64,000 nt of DNA. Origin: Tahibacter harae. GTDB taxonomy: Bacteria > Pseudomonadota > Gammaproteobacteria > Xanthomonadales > Rhodanobacteraceae. The stretch covers positions 124,001-188,000 of the forward strand of contig NZ_JANFQO010000011.1 in assembly GCF_024437735.1 (NCBI RefSeq). The letters are read 5' to 3'. This document shows, piece after piece, positions 36,700 to 45,191 of the stretch (position 1 is the stretch's first letter; each line of letters opens with the position of its first letter). The notes under the pieces are model-generated. The model was not told the DNA's origin, searched no databases, and worked only from the letters and a program-made list of their open reading frames with translations. The translations under genes were made by a program, and so were the position numbers.

Positions 36700-37782
36700 T
36701 TATTGCGGATCGACCTTCAGCACCTCGCCACTGTCCGCATCGACCAGCAGGTACAGCCCGCCGTCCGCCGCGACGCGCACATCGCGCAGGCGCTTGCCCA
36801 GTTCGGCGAACAGGATTTCCTGCGCGCCGGGCTGGTCGTCCTGCAGCGGAATACGCCGTGCCTGTTTCGCCGCAAGCGCGGTCACGATCAGGCTGCCGCG
36901 CCACTGCGGAAACGCATCGCCGCGGTACAGCACCATGCCCGAAGGCGCGATCGACGGCGTCCAGTGCAGCAGCGGCGGTTCCAGGCCTTCGCGCTGGGTA
37001 TACGGCGAGACCAGTGCGCCGGTGTAGTCCAGGCCGTAGGTGACCAGCGGCCAGCCGTAGTTCCTGCCCGGCCGTATGCGGTTGACCTCGTCGCCGCCGC
37101 GCGGACCATGTTCGTGAGCGTAGATGCGGTCGGATGCGGCGTCGTAGAGCAGGCCCTGCACATTGCGGTGGCCGTAGCTGTAGATCTCCGGCAGGGCGTC
37201 GTCGCGGCCGCGGAACGGATTGTCCGCGGGCACGCTGCCGTCGGGCTGGATGCGCACGATCTTGCCCAGGTGGCTGCGCAGGTTCTGCGCCTGCTCGCGC
37301 TGGCTGAAACCATCGCCCAGGCCGATCAGCAGGCTGCCGTCGGCCAGCTGGGCCAGGCGCGCGCCGTAGTGGGCGGCGCCGCGCTTGAGCGGCGTGGCGG
37401 TGAAGAGGGTCCTGAGATCCGCCAGCGCCGCGCCGTCCAGGCGTGCGCGCACGACGCGGGTCGCATTGGCCTGGGCATCGCCGCTGGCGAAGGACAGGTA
37501 CAGCGTGCGGTTGGCGGCGAAATCGCGGTCCGGCAGCACATCGAACAGGCCGGCCTGGCTTTTCACGAACGCGGCCGGCACGCCCTGTACCGGTTCGGGA
37601 TTGAGACGCCCGTTCTCGATCAGGCGCAGGCGGCCGGCGCGTTCGGTCACCAGCAGGCGGCCGTCGGGCAGGCTGGCCAGGGACCAGGGGTGATCCAGGC
37701 CCGCGGCCAGCGTGCCGACGCGATAGCCGGCAGCGCCGGCGCCGGTACTCAGCAGCAGCAACAGCAGGGCGGCGGGACGCAT
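36700..37782 (-). CDS. PQQ-dependent sugar dehydrogenase (YliI/GSDH family)
   Basis: A 360-residue exported protein with a signal peptide (LLLLLSTGAGAAG) and GGAAG before the ATG. It is a six-bladed beta-propeller of the soluble aldose sugar dehydrogenase type: GLDHPWSLASLPDGRLLVTE, GLFDVLPDRDF, LYLSFA, HYGARLAQLADGSLLIGLGD and HEHGPRGGDEVN, where His and Arg residues line the PQQ site. In the periplasm it would oxidise aldoses with PQQ as cofactor. No PQQ synthesis genes are in the window. It shares orientation with ridA (114-nt gap). Confidence 0.9.
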   Translation of the reverse strand: MRPAALLLLLLSTGAGAAGYRVGTLAAGLDHPWSLASLPDGRLLVTERAGRLRLIENGRLNPEPVQGVPAAFVKSQAGLFDVLPDRDFAANRTLYLSFASGDAQANATRVVRARLDGAALADLRTLFTATPLKRGAAHYGARLAQLADGSLLIGLGDGFSQREQAQNLRSHLGKIVRIQPDGSVPADNPFRGRDDALPEIYSYGHRNVQGLLYDAASDRIYAHEHGPRGGDEVNRIRPGRNYGWPLVTYGLDYTGALVSPYTQREGLEPPLLHWTPSIAPSGMVLYRGDAFPQWRGSLIVTALAAKQARRIPLQDDQPGAQEILFAELGKRLRDVRVAADGGLYLLVDADSGEVLKVDPQ

Positions 37783-37891
37783 GGCGCGCTTCCGGGCGGA
37801 GAGAAGCCGACCTTAGCAGACTCGCGCCTGGGCGCCGCGGCGCGCTTGCGGCACACTGCGCCGGCCGCAAGCGTGCCGCAGGAGAAAACCG

Positions 37892-38332
37892 ATGACGCGA
37901 TCGACCTGGCTGCCGCGCCTGCGTGCCTTCGCCCTGGCCGTGCTGGCCTGCGCGGTCTGGGGATCGGTCTGGCAGACCCAGTTCAACCTGCACGAGCTGG
38001 AGCGGCTGGGCCTGAACATTCCGGTCGCCACGCGCCTATCGGCCACGCTGCAGGACCTGTACCGTTTCATGCCGCTGTATGCCGCGATCTGCCTGGTCGG
38101 GCTGGCGCCGGCTTTCGCCGTAGCGGGCTGGCTGGGCCGCGGTGCGGCGCGGCAGTGGCTGTACCTGCCGGCCGGCGGTGCGGCGGTGGCCGCGGCGCTG
38201 CGCAGCGCCGATCTGCTCGCCGGCATCGAGGTGCTGGTGTTCGCCACGCGCCGCGCCGGAGGACTGGCCGCGCTGGTGCTGGGCGGTGTGCTGGCCGGCT
38301 GGCTGTATGCGAGGCTGGTGCGGAAAAACTGA
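37892..38332 (+). CDS. Four-TM membrane protein of unknown function
   Basis: A 146-residue protein with an excellent ribosome site (AGGAGAAAACCG before ATG). Four hydrophobic helices (about 10-28, 58-78, 84-104, 118-138) and a basic C-terminus (ARLVRKN). The first loop contains VWQTQFNLHELERLGLNIPV. I do not recognise the family beyond a resemblance to small DUF-type inner-membrane proteins. It is divergent from the sugar dehydrogenase gene. Confidence 0.8.
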   Translation: MTRSTWLPRLRAFALAVLACAVWGSVWQTQFNLHELERLGLNIPVATRLSATLQDLYRFMPLYAAICLVGLAPAFAVAGWLGRGAARQWLYLPAGGAAVAAALRSADLLAGIEVLVFATRRAGGLAALVLGGVLAGWLYARLVRKN

Positions 38333-38643
38333 GTTTCGCACGGTGTGGAATTTTATATTTGGCGCTGTTTTTCAGTGCGCGGGATGAAAATTTTTTCCGC
38401 TCGATTTTGGTGTCATGCAGCTGCGCGGATTCGTCAGCGCAGGCGCCCGGCTCCCGGCGCCGCCGTCTTCCGCCTGTGGGCCTAGCGCAGATTCGGTCGC
38501 GTGGTCCTGCGAAATCCCTGCCCGGCGTGCTCATGCTGGCCGCTTCCCGCGCAACGGCCGCGGCGCCCGCAGCACCGTCGTGTGCGCTGTGCGGTTGTGG
38601 GAAATTTGCATCGAGGGTCTGTTTTCCAATCGGGGGTTTTTGT
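38333..38643. other. 311-bp gap upstream of the metzincin protease gene
   Basis: No gene. The left part (38341-38412) is unusually AT-rich (GGAATTTTATATTTGG, AAAATTTTTT), and the right part ends with GGGGGTTTTTGT before the ATG. The AT-rich island could hold the promoter of the protease gene or a foreign-looking regulatory patch. Confidence 0.5.
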
Positions 38644-40599
38644 ATGCGCAAGATTCACGGGTTGCCGGCGGCCCTGCTGCTGGCCATGACGGCGCCGGCG
38701 GCCTTCGCCGCGGGCGAGGATTTCTGGAGCGACGCCGCGGCGCAGCGGCCGGCGGCGGATGCGCCGCCGGCCCGCGAATTCCGCGCGCTGACGCTGGATG
38801 CAGGCGCGCTGCAGCGTTTCCTCGACGGTGCCGCGCGCCAGGGCGAGGCGCTGGCGCTGCCGCGTCCGCAGGGCGGTTTCAACGAGTTCGTGCTCAGTGA
38901 TTCCGGCGTGATGCCGCCGCAGCTTGCGGCGAAGTATCCGCAGATCCGCAGCTATGTCGGCGTCGCCGCCGACGGCACCCAGGCGCGCATCGACGTGTCG
39001 CCGCTGGGCTTGCAGGCCATGGTGTTCGCCGGCGACGGCGTATGGATGGTGCAGCCCCAGGGCCGCGACCGCGCCGAGTACATGAGCTTTGCCCGCGGCC
39101 AGTTGCAGGCGGGCAAGGATTTCCGCTGCGGCGTGCACGGCCGTCCGGCACCGGGCCGCGTCGATGCCGCGCTGCGCGCGGTGCCCGCGCCCATGACGGT
39201 GACGGGCGCGGTCAAGCGCAACTACGTCGCTGCCGTCGCGGCCAACAGCGCCTATGTCGCCGCGATCAGCCCGTCGGGCGGCGCCACCGTGGCGACCGGC
39301 CTGGCCGGCGTGGTCGCGACCATGAACCGCGTCAACCAGGTCTATGAGCAGGATTTCTCCATCCACATGACCCTGTACGCGAACAACGACCAGCTGATCT
39401 ATCCCTCGGCCGGCACCGATCCGTACCCGAACGACGACACTGCCGTCGACATGAACACCAGTCACCTGAACACCACCATCGGCGTGGGCAGCTACGACAT
39501 AGGCCATGTTCTGACGACCGGCTCGGGCGGCGTCGCCGGCCTGGGCGTGGTCTGCCAGGACAGCTGGAAGGGCGACGGCACCACGGGCTCGGGCAATCCC
39601 ACCGGCGATGCGTTCTGGATCGACTACGTCGCGCACGAGATGGGTCACCAGTTCGGCGGCGACCATACGTTCAATTCCACCACCAGTTTCTGCAGCGGCA
39701 ACCGCAACGGCGCTACCGCGTTCGAGCCCGGCAGCGGTTCGACAGTGATGGCCTATGCGGGCATCTGCGGTGCGGCCGATCTGCAGTCGAATTCCGATCC
39801 GTACTTCACCGCGAGCAGCCTGAGCGAGATCCACACCTATACCGCCGGCGACGGGGCGGGCTGCGCCGGCAATACCGCGAATCCCAATGCTGCGCCGGTG
39901 ATTGCGCCGCTGTCGAACTTCATCATCCCGGCGCGTACGCCGTTCGTGCTGACCGGCTCGGCCACCACCGCCAGCGGCGGCACGCTGAGCTATGCCTGGG
40001 AGCAGAACGACACCGGCGCGACCAACAACAATCTGGCCAACGACCCGGGCACCGGTCCCATCATCCGTTCGCTCACTCCGGCCGCGACCGGCGTGCGCGT
40101 GATCCCGCGCCTGTCCAACCTGCTCGCCGGCACCACGCTCAAGGGCGAGATCCTGCCCACCACCAACCGCACCCTGCATTTCCGCCTCACCGTGCGCGAC
40201 AACGTGCCCGGCGGCGGCACCAGCAGCAGCGCGGACATGAGCGTGCAGTCGGTGGCGACCGGCAGCGCGTTCAAGGTCAATGCCCCCAATACTGCGGTGA
40301 ACTGGGCCGGCCTGAGCAGCCAGAACGTGACCTGGGACGTGGCCGGCACCAATGCGGCGCCGATCTCCTGCAGCCAGGTCGGCATAGACCTCTCCAGCGA
40401 CGGCGGCCTCACCTTCCCGCAGAACCTGGGCACCTTCCCCAACACCGGCAGCGCCAGCATCACCGTGCCCAACACCGCGACGACGCATGCGCGTCTGCGC
40501 GTTTCCTGCATCGGCAATATCTTCTTCAACGTCTCGGCCCCGGATTTCACGATCACGCCGGGCAGCGACGCGATCTTCGACGACAGCTTCGAGCTGTAG
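38644..40599 (+). CDS. Secreted reprolysin-like metzincin metalloprotease with IFxxSFE tail
   Basis: A 651-residue protein. The same frame is open about 2.1 kb upstream by chance; I chose the ATG at 38644 because a signal peptide (LLAMTAPAAFA) follows. A propeptide-like region (about 25-190) precedes the M12B-type catalytic domain with the zinc motif HEMGHQFGGDH (331-341) and the Met-turn VMAYAG about 45 residues later. A C-terminal beta-rich region (about 420-640) ends in AIFDDSFEL. It should be an extracellular endopeptidase. Related proteins are annotated as reprolysin family. Confidence 0.9.
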   Translation: MRKIHGLPAALLLAMTAPAAFAAGEDFWSDAAAQRPAADAPPAREFRALTLDAGALQRFLDGAARQGEALALPRPQGGFNEFVLSDSGVMPPQLAAKYPQIRSYVGVAADGTQARIDVSPLGLQAMVFAGDGVWMVQPQGRDRAEYMSFARGQLQAGKDFRCGVHGRPAPGRVDAALRAVPAPMTVTGAVKRNYVAAVAANSAYVAAISPSGGATVATGLAGVVATMNRVNQVYEQDFSIHMTLYANNDQLIYPSAGTDPYPNDDTAVDMNTSHLNTTIGVGSYDIGHVLTTGSGGVAGLGVVCQDSWKGDGTTGSGNPTGDAFWIDYVAHEMGHQFGGDHTFNSTTSFCSGNRNGATAFEPGSGSTVMAYAGICGAADLQSNSDPYFTASSLSEIHTYTAGDGAGCAGNTANPNAAPVIAPLSNFIIPARTPFVLTGSATTASGGTLSYAWEQNDTGATNNNLANDPGTGPIIRSLTPAATGVRVIPRLSNLLAGTTLKGEILPTTNRTLHFRLTVRDNVPGGGTSSSADMSVQSVATGSAFKVNAPNTAVNWAGLSSQNVTWDVAGTNAAPISCSQVGIDLSSDGGLTFPQNLGTFPNTGSASITVPNTATTHARLRVSCIGNIFFNVSAPDFTITPGSDAIFDDSFEL

Positions 40600-40613
40600 G
40601 GCCGGGATTCGGG

Positions 40614-40677
40614 TTGGTGATTCGGGATTCGGTGTTTGGCGCGGCACCGCCGCGCCTGACCAATCCCGAATCACCAA
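40614..40677 (+). terminator. Large hairpin after the metalloprotease gene
   Basis: Perfect 16-bp arms TTGGTGATTCGGGATT (40614-40629) and AATCCCGAATCACCAA (40662-40677), with an inner stem GGCGCGG/CCGCGCC. It starts 15 nt after the stop codon. No T-run follows, so transcript protection or assisted termination is as likely as intrinsic termination. The GATTCGGGATTCGG words resemble the heptad repeats seen elsewhere in the window. Confidence 0.5.
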
Positions 40678-40751
40678 TCCCGCCGCGCGGCGTTCCTTGC
40701 CCGCGCATCCGCGGCTATGCTCGGCAGGCCCCAGACCCCGGAGACGCCATC

Positions 40752-42041
40752 ATGCTCGACCGCTGGTTCCACCTGCGCGAAAGCGGCAGCGACGTGCGTA
40801 CCGAGTGTCTGGCGGGGCTGGCCACATTCCTGGCCATGGCCTACATCATGTTCGTCAATCCGGAGATCCTCGCCGCGGCCGGCATGCCGCGCGAGGCGGT
40901 GTTCGTCGCGACCTGTCTCGCCGCGGCCCTGGGTTCGGCGGTGATGGGACTGTATGCCAACTACCCCATCGCGCTGGCGCCGGGCATGGGGCTGAACGCG
41001 TATTTCGCCTACGGCGTGGTGCAGGGGCTGGGCTTTTCCTGGCAGGCGGCGCTGGGGGCGGTGTTCATTTCCGGCTGCCTGTTCCTCGCGGTCAGCGTGC
41101 TGCGCGTGCGCGAGTGGGTGGTGCATGCGATTCCGGCCTCGCTCAAGCTGGCTATCTCCGCGGGCATAGGCCTGTTCCTGGCCATGATCGGGTTCAAGAA
41201 CGCGGGACTGGTCGTGGCCAATCCGGCGACGCTGGTCGGGCTGGGCGACCTGCATGCGCCGGGCGTGCTGTACGCCGTGGGCGGATTGCTGCTGATCCTC
41301 GGGCTGGAGGCGCGCCGCGTGCGCGGCGGCATTATCCTCGGCATCCTCGCGGTAACTGTGGCGGCGGTGCTCGGCGGGCACGCGCGCTTTGCCGGCGTGT
41401 TCGCGCCGCCGCCGTCGCTGGCGCCGACCTTGCTGCAGCTGGACATAGGGGCGGCGCTGGAGGCGGGGCTGGTCAGCGTCGTGCTCACGTTCTTCCTGGT
41501 GGAGCTGTTCGATGCCACCGGCACCCTGGTCGGGGTCAGCCATCGCGCCGGCCTGCTCGATGCGCAGGGGCGCCTGCCGCGGCTGCGCCGCGCGCTGCTG
41601 GCCGATTCCAGTGCCATCGCCGCCGGCGCCGTGCTGGGCACGTCCTCGACCACGGCCTATATCGAAAGCGCCGCCGGCACCGCCGTGGGCGGGCGTACCG
41701 GGCTGACCGCGGTGGTGGTGGCCCTGCTGTTCCTCGCCGCGCTGTTCTTCTCGCCGCTGGCGGCGACGGTGCCGCCGTTCGCCACGGCGCCGGCGCTGAT
41801 CTATGTGGCGATCCTGATGAGCCGCGGTCTGGCCGAGCTGCCCTGGGACGATCTGACCGAAACCGCGCCGGCACTGATCTGCGCGCTGACCATGCCGCTG
41901 ACGTTTTCCATCGCCCACGGCATCGCCTTCGGATTCATCAGCTACGCCGGCATCAAGCTGCTGGCCGGACGCGGGCGCGAAGTGCCGCCGGCCGTGGCGG
42001 CGATCGCGCTGGTGTTCGTGGCCAAGTTCGCCCTGGTCTGA
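40752..42041 (+). CDS. AzgA-type (NCS2) purine permease
   Basis: A 429-residue inner-membrane protein with about 12-14 TM helices. Family marks are AMAYIMFVNPEIL near the N-terminus, APGMGLNAYFAY, the pair of half-helix motifs and ELFDATGTLVGVSHRAGLLD, followed by GTSSTTAYIESAAG, all typical of the AzgA/GhxP adenine, guanine and hypoxanthine:proton symporters. The ATG at 40752 has GGAG 9 nt upstream, and CTATGCT near 40712 could be the -10 region. The exact purine specificity is not readable. Confidence 0.92.
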   Translation: MLDRWFHLRESGSDVRTECLAGLATFLAMAYIMFVNPEILAAAGMPREAVFVATCLAAALGSAVMGLYANYPIALAPGMGLNAYFAYGVVQGLGFSWQAALGAVFISGCLFLAVSVLRVREWVVHAIPASLKLAISAGIGLFLAMIGFKNAGLVVANPATLVGLGDLHAPGVLYAVGGLLLILGLEARRVRGGIILGILAVTVAAVLGGHARFAGVFAPPPSLAPTLLQLDIGAALEAGLVSVVLTFFLVELFDATGTLVGVSHRAGLLDAQGRLPRLRRALLADSSAIAAGAVLGTSSTTAYIESAAGTAVGGRTGLTAVVVALLFLAALFFSPLAATVPPFATAPALIYVAILMSRGLAELPWDDLTETAPALICALTMPLTFSIAHGIAFGFISYAGIKLLAGRGREVPPAVAAIALVFVAKFALV

Positions 42042-42089
42042 GCGCCGGCGCGCGGCGTCGTGCCGCAGTGCCGCTCCCGGGCGGGCAGC

Positions 42090-42104
42090 TACAATGGCCG
42101 CATG
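42090..42104 (+). promoter_or_regulatory. TACAAT exactly 6 nt before trhO ATG
   Basis: TACAAT (42090-42095), GGCCGC, then ATG (42102). The hexamer and spacing are the same as before the DMT gene (22279-22265). No Shine-Dalgarno sequence is present, so a leaderless transcript is likely (inference). Confidence 0.5.
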
Positions 42105-42860
42105 ATCCTGAATATCGCGGCTTATCACTTCACGCCCATCGCCGACCCGGCGGCGCTCATCGCGCAGCTGCAACCCGTGGCCCGGCAGCACGCACTGCGC
42201 GGCACCGTGCTGGTCGCGGCCGAGGGCATCAATATTTTCCTGGCCGGGGCCGATGCGGGCATACACGCCTTCCTCGACCGGCTGCGCGCCGATGCGCGCT
42301 TCGCTGCGATCGCGGTGAAATTCAGCCGCAGCGAAACCCCGCCGTTCGCGCGGCTGAAGTTCAAGCACAAGCCTGAAATCATCAGTTTCCGCCGCGACGG
42401 CTGCGATCCGCTGCAGGGCCGCGCGCCCGCGGTGGATCCCGCGACGCTCGCGCGCTGGATCGCCGCCGGCCACGACGACGCCGGCCGCCGCCTGGTGCTG
42501 CTGGATACGCGCAACCGCGAGGAAGTGCGCCTGGGCAGTTTCGCCGGCGCGCTGACCCTGCCCATAGACCGCTTCACCGATTTCCCCGCCGCGATGGACG
42601 CCCAGCGCGAAGCCCTGGCGGATGCGGCCGTGGTGAGCTTCTGCACCGGCGGCATACGCTGCGAGAAGGCCGCGCTATGGCTGCGCGACAACGGTTTTCC
42701 CCAGGCGCTGCAACTCGAAGGCGGCATCCTGGGCTATTTCGAACAGATCGGCGGCCTGGGCTACAGCGGCCATTGTTTCGTGTTCGACGAGCGCGTCGCA
42801 CTGGCGCCGGACCTGAGCCCGCTGGCCGCCGCGGCAGCGCCGGCCGCGGCGGATTTGTGA
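42102..42860 (+). CDS. trhO: tRNA uridine(34) hydroxylase, rhodanese-type
   Basis: A 252-residue protein. The N-terminal part (about 1-95) is the acylphosphatase-like domain with GTVLVAAEGINIFLAG and the second half is a rhodanese domain with LLDTRNREEVRLGSF and the active-site loop FCTGGIRCEKAALW (Cys181). TrhO (YceA) makes 5-hydroxyuridine at position 34 of several tRNAs from molecular oxygen and prephenate-derived chemistry. The protein lacks the C-terminal extension of the E. coli enzyme, which is usual for the short form. Confidence 0.88.
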   Translation: MILNIAAYHFTPIADPAALIAQLQPVARQHALRGTVLVAAEGINIFLAGADAGIHAFLDRLRADARFAAIAVKFSRSETPPFARLKFKHKPEIISFRRDGCDPLQGRAPAVDPATLARWIAAGHDDAGRRLVLLDTRNREEVRLGSFAGALTLPIDRFTDFPAAMDAQREALADAAVVSFCTGGIRCEKAALWLRDNGFPQALQLEGGILGYFEQIGGLGYSGHCFVFDERVALAPDLSPLAAAAAPAAADL

Positions 42861-42877
42861 CTGATGGCGCGGCTCGC

Positions 42878-42919
42878 TACAGTGGCGCGGTGAACAGGGA
42901 CGCCAGGGGAACTGCATGA
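42878..42919 (+). promoter_or_regulatory. Candidate operon promoter with possible 9-codon leader ORF
   Basis: TACAGT (42878-42883) is followed after 6 nt by GTG (42890). A nine-codon frame from that GTG ends at TGA (42917-42919), which overlaps the RDD gene start as ATGA. AGGGGA inside this frame is also the ribosome site of the RDD gene. Simplest reading: a promoter with a 25-nt leader. The leader peptide is possible but speculative. Confidence 0.35.
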
Positions 42920-43485
42920 CGCAACCGCCGCCGCTGCCGGAAACCGCCCGGCTACCGCCGCCGCTTCCGCCGGCCGCGTCCCCGCCGCCGCTGCCCAGCT
43001 ACAACCCGTACTCGGCGCCGCTGGCCCAGGTCGAGCAACAGCCCGGGCAGGCGGACCTGGAGCTGGCCGATCGCGGCAGCCGCCTGGGCGCCTACCTGCT
43101 GGACAGCGTCTTCATCGTCGTGCTCGCCATCGCGCTGGTGGCGGTATCCGCGGTGTTCGAGAACGCGGGCCAGGGCGCGCGCGCCGCCGGCGTGATCCTT
43201 GCGTTGCTGGGTTTTCTCGCCTACATCGGCTTCAACCTGGTGCTGCTGCATCGCCATGGCCAGACCCTGGGCAAGCGCATCGTCGGCATACGCATAGTGC
43301 GCACCGACGGCAGCCGCTGCGAGCTGTGGCGCATCATCGTGCTGCGCGTGATGGCGTCGGGCCTGCTGCAATCGCTGCCCTTTATCGGCTGGATCATCTT
43401 CCTGGTCGATTCGCTGATGATCTTCGGCGACGAGCGGCGCTGCCTGCACGACATCTTCGCCGACACCATCGTGGTGAGAGTCTGA
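42916..43485 (+). CDS. RDD-family membrane protein with Pro-rich N-terminus
   Basis: A 189-residue protein; AGGGGA precedes the ATG. Residues 1-45 are proline-rich and probably disordered. The RDD domain follows: RGSRLGAYLLDSVFIVVLAI (with the family's Arg-Asp-Asp positions partly kept as R and D), a second TM helix (about 93-113), GQTLGKRIVGIRIVRTDGS and a third hydrophobic segment. The function of RDD proteins is poorly known, though some act in ion transport. It is the first gene of the MoxR operon, followed directly by a second RDD gene. Confidence 0.88.
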   Translation: MTQPPPLPETARLPPPLPPAASPPPLPSYNPYSAPLAQVEQQPGQADLELADRGSRLGAYLLDSVFIVVLAIALVAVSAVFENAGQGARAAGVILALLGFLAYIGFNLVLLHRHGQTLGKRIVGIRIVRTDGSRCELWRIIVLRVMASGLLQSLPFIGWIIFLVDSLMIFGDERRCLHDIFADTIVVRV

Positions 43486-43499
43486 GTACGAACGCGCCC

Positions 43500-44186
43500 G
43501 TGACCCTGGTCGATACCCTGACCCTGGTCGAGACGCCCGAGGGCATCGCCCTGCGCCTGCGCGCCGCCGGCATGCTGCCGCGCGCCGCGGCCTGGGTCAT
43601 CGACCTGGCCATACGCATAGGCGTGCTGTGGGTGTGCGCGATCGGGTTCGCCCTGGCCGGCGAATTCGGCATGGCGCTGAACCTGATCCTGATGTTCTCG
43701 CTGACCTGGGGCTATCCGGTGCTGTTCGAAGTGCTGCGCGACGGCCAGACGCCCGGCAAGATGGCCCTGGGCCTGCGCGTGGTCAATGCCAACGGCACGC
43801 CGGTGGGCTGGGTGGCCTCGATCGTGCGCAATCTGATGCGCACCGTGGACATGCTGCCGATCCTGTACGGCTTCGGCCTGGTCTCGGGCCTGATCGACCG
43901 CAGCAGCCGGCGTCTGGGCGACATCGTCGCCGGCACCCTGGTAGTGCATGTGGAGCCGGCCCACGGCCACAGCGCGGCGCCGGTAGTGCCGGCGGTGCCT
44001 TCGCCGCTGCCGCTGCCGGCGGCGGAGCAGGGCGCCATCGTCGCCTTCGCCGAGCGCTCGCGCCAGCTCACCCCGGAACGCCAGCGAGAACTGGCCGAAC
44101 TGCTGCCGCAGCTGACCCAGGCGCGTGGTGCGGTCGCGGTGCAGCGCCTGCTCGGGCTGGCCAACAGTTTCCTCGGACGCGACTGA
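43500..44186 (+). CDS. Second RDD-family membrane protein
   Basis: A 228-residue protein if the GTG at 43500 is used. There is no ATG near. A CTG at 43482 that overlaps the previous stop (CTGA) would add six residues and give tighter coupling; choosing between them needs data. The RDD domain has LPRAAAWVIDLAIRI, GQTPGKMALGLRVVNANGT and SRRLGDIVAGTLVVH. A cytoplasmic tail (about 160-228) is helical and charged (ERSRQLTPERQRELAELLPQ). It is a paralogue of the preceding gene with a different tail, and lies 6 nt before the SpoIIM-like gene. Confidence 0.85.
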   Translation: MTLVDTLTLVETPEGIALRLRAAGMLPRAAAWVIDLAIRIGVLWVCAIGFALAGEFGMALNLILMFSLTWGYPVLFEVLRDGQTPGKMALGLRVVNANGTPVGWVASIVRNLMRTVDMLPILYGFGLVSGLIDRSSRRLGDIVAGTLVVHVEPAHGHSAAPVVPAVPSPLPLPAAEQGAIVAFAERSRQLTPERQRELAELLPQLTQARGAVAVQRLLGLANSFLGRD

Positions 44187-44192
44187 GGCCGC

Positions 44193-45191
44193 ATGAAACA
44201 GGATGTCTTCCAGCAGCGGCACGAGGCGGAATGGCGCGCCCTGGACGAATGGCTGAAGCAGCGCCAGCGGCCGCGGCCGCGCGACCGCGCGCACGACGCC
44301 GAAGGCGTGTTCGGCGATCTCGAATTCCCCGCCGCCTACCGCCGCGTCTGCCAGCACCTGGCCCTGGCGCGCCGCCGCGGCTACAGCGTGGTGCTGATCG
44401 AGCGGCTGCAGGAACTGGTCCACCGCGGCCACTTAGTGCTGTACCGGCCGCGCTCGCCGCGCTGGCAGGCAGTGGCGAATTTCTTCGGTGCCGAGTTCCC
44501 GCGCCTGGTGCGCCAGCAATGGCGCGCGATGGCGCTGGCCGCGGCGCTGCTGTTCCTGCCGCTGATCGGCCTGATCGTGCTGCTGCAGTACCGCCCCGAG
44601 CTGGTGCATTCGATCTACGGTCCGGCCCAGCTGGCCGAATACGAGGCCATGTACAACCCGGCCACCGTCGGCGAGAAGCTCGGCCGCGAGAGCGGCAGTG
44701 ACATGAAAATGTTCGGTTTTTACATAATGAACAATATCAGCATCGGCTTCCGCACCTTCGCCGCCGGCCTGCTCGGCGGCGTGGGCTCGATGTTCGTGCT
44801 GGTGATGAACGGGGTGATGATAGGCGCCGTCGCCGGACACCTGACCGCGATCGGCTACGGCGGGCCGTTCTGGCGCTTCGTGGTCGGCCATTCCGCGCCG
44901 GAGCTGCTGGCCATCGTGATTTCCGGCGGCGCCGGCCTGCAGCTGGGCTTCGCCCTGATCGCGCCGGGCCGGCGCAGCCGCGGCCGCGCCCTGGTCGAGG
45001 CCGGCGTGATCGGCGCACGGCTGATCTTCGGCGTGTTCGCGCTGCTGCTGTTCGCCGCCTTCGTCGAGGCGTTCTGGTCCTCCATCGGCTGGATGCCCGA
45101 CGCGGTCAAGTTCAGCGTGGGCGGGCTGCTGTGGCTGGGCATACTGCTGTGGCTGTGGCGCGGCGGTCGCGGAGTCGCGCATGCGGCTTGA
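44193..45191 (+). CDS. SpoIIM-superfamily membrane protein
   Basis: A 332-residue protein. The first 105 residues are soluble and helical. Then come about five TM segments, including the family core FRTFAAGLLGGVGSMFVLVMNG... and GHSAPELLAIVISGGAGLQL, the block that gives the stage II sporulation protein M family its name. This is not a sporulating lineage; such proteins outside Firmicutes often accompany MoxR ATPases. The gene overlaps the next by 11 nt. It may form a membrane channel or scaffold for the operon's products (inference). Confidence 0.88.
   Translation: MKQDVFQQRHEAEWRALDEWLKQRQRPRPRDRAHDAEGVFGDLEFPAAYRRVCQHLALARRRGYSVVLIERLQELVHRGHLVLYRPRSPRWQAVANFFGAEFPRLVRQQWRAMALAAALLFLPLIGLIVLLQYRPELVHSIYGPAQLAEYEAMYNPATVGEKLGRESGSDMKMFGFYIMNNISIGFRTFAAGLLGGVGSMFVLVMNGVMIGAVAGHLTAIGYGGPFWRFVVGHSAPELLAIVISGGAGLQLGFALIAPGRRSRGRALVEAGVIGARLIFGVFALLLFAAFVEAFWSSIGWMPDAVKFSVGGLLWLGILLWLWRGGRGVAHAA

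Noticed and set aside
36535-38643. Long in-frame extension upstream of the metzincin protease
   Set aside because: The frame is open by chance across ridA, the sugar dehydrogenase and a membrane-protein gene; the signal peptide at 38644 fixes the true start.
38482-42473. Two long minus-strand ORFs (731 and 600 codons)
   Set aside because: Both are antisense to well-supported genes (metzincin, purine permease, trhO) and show no family motifs.
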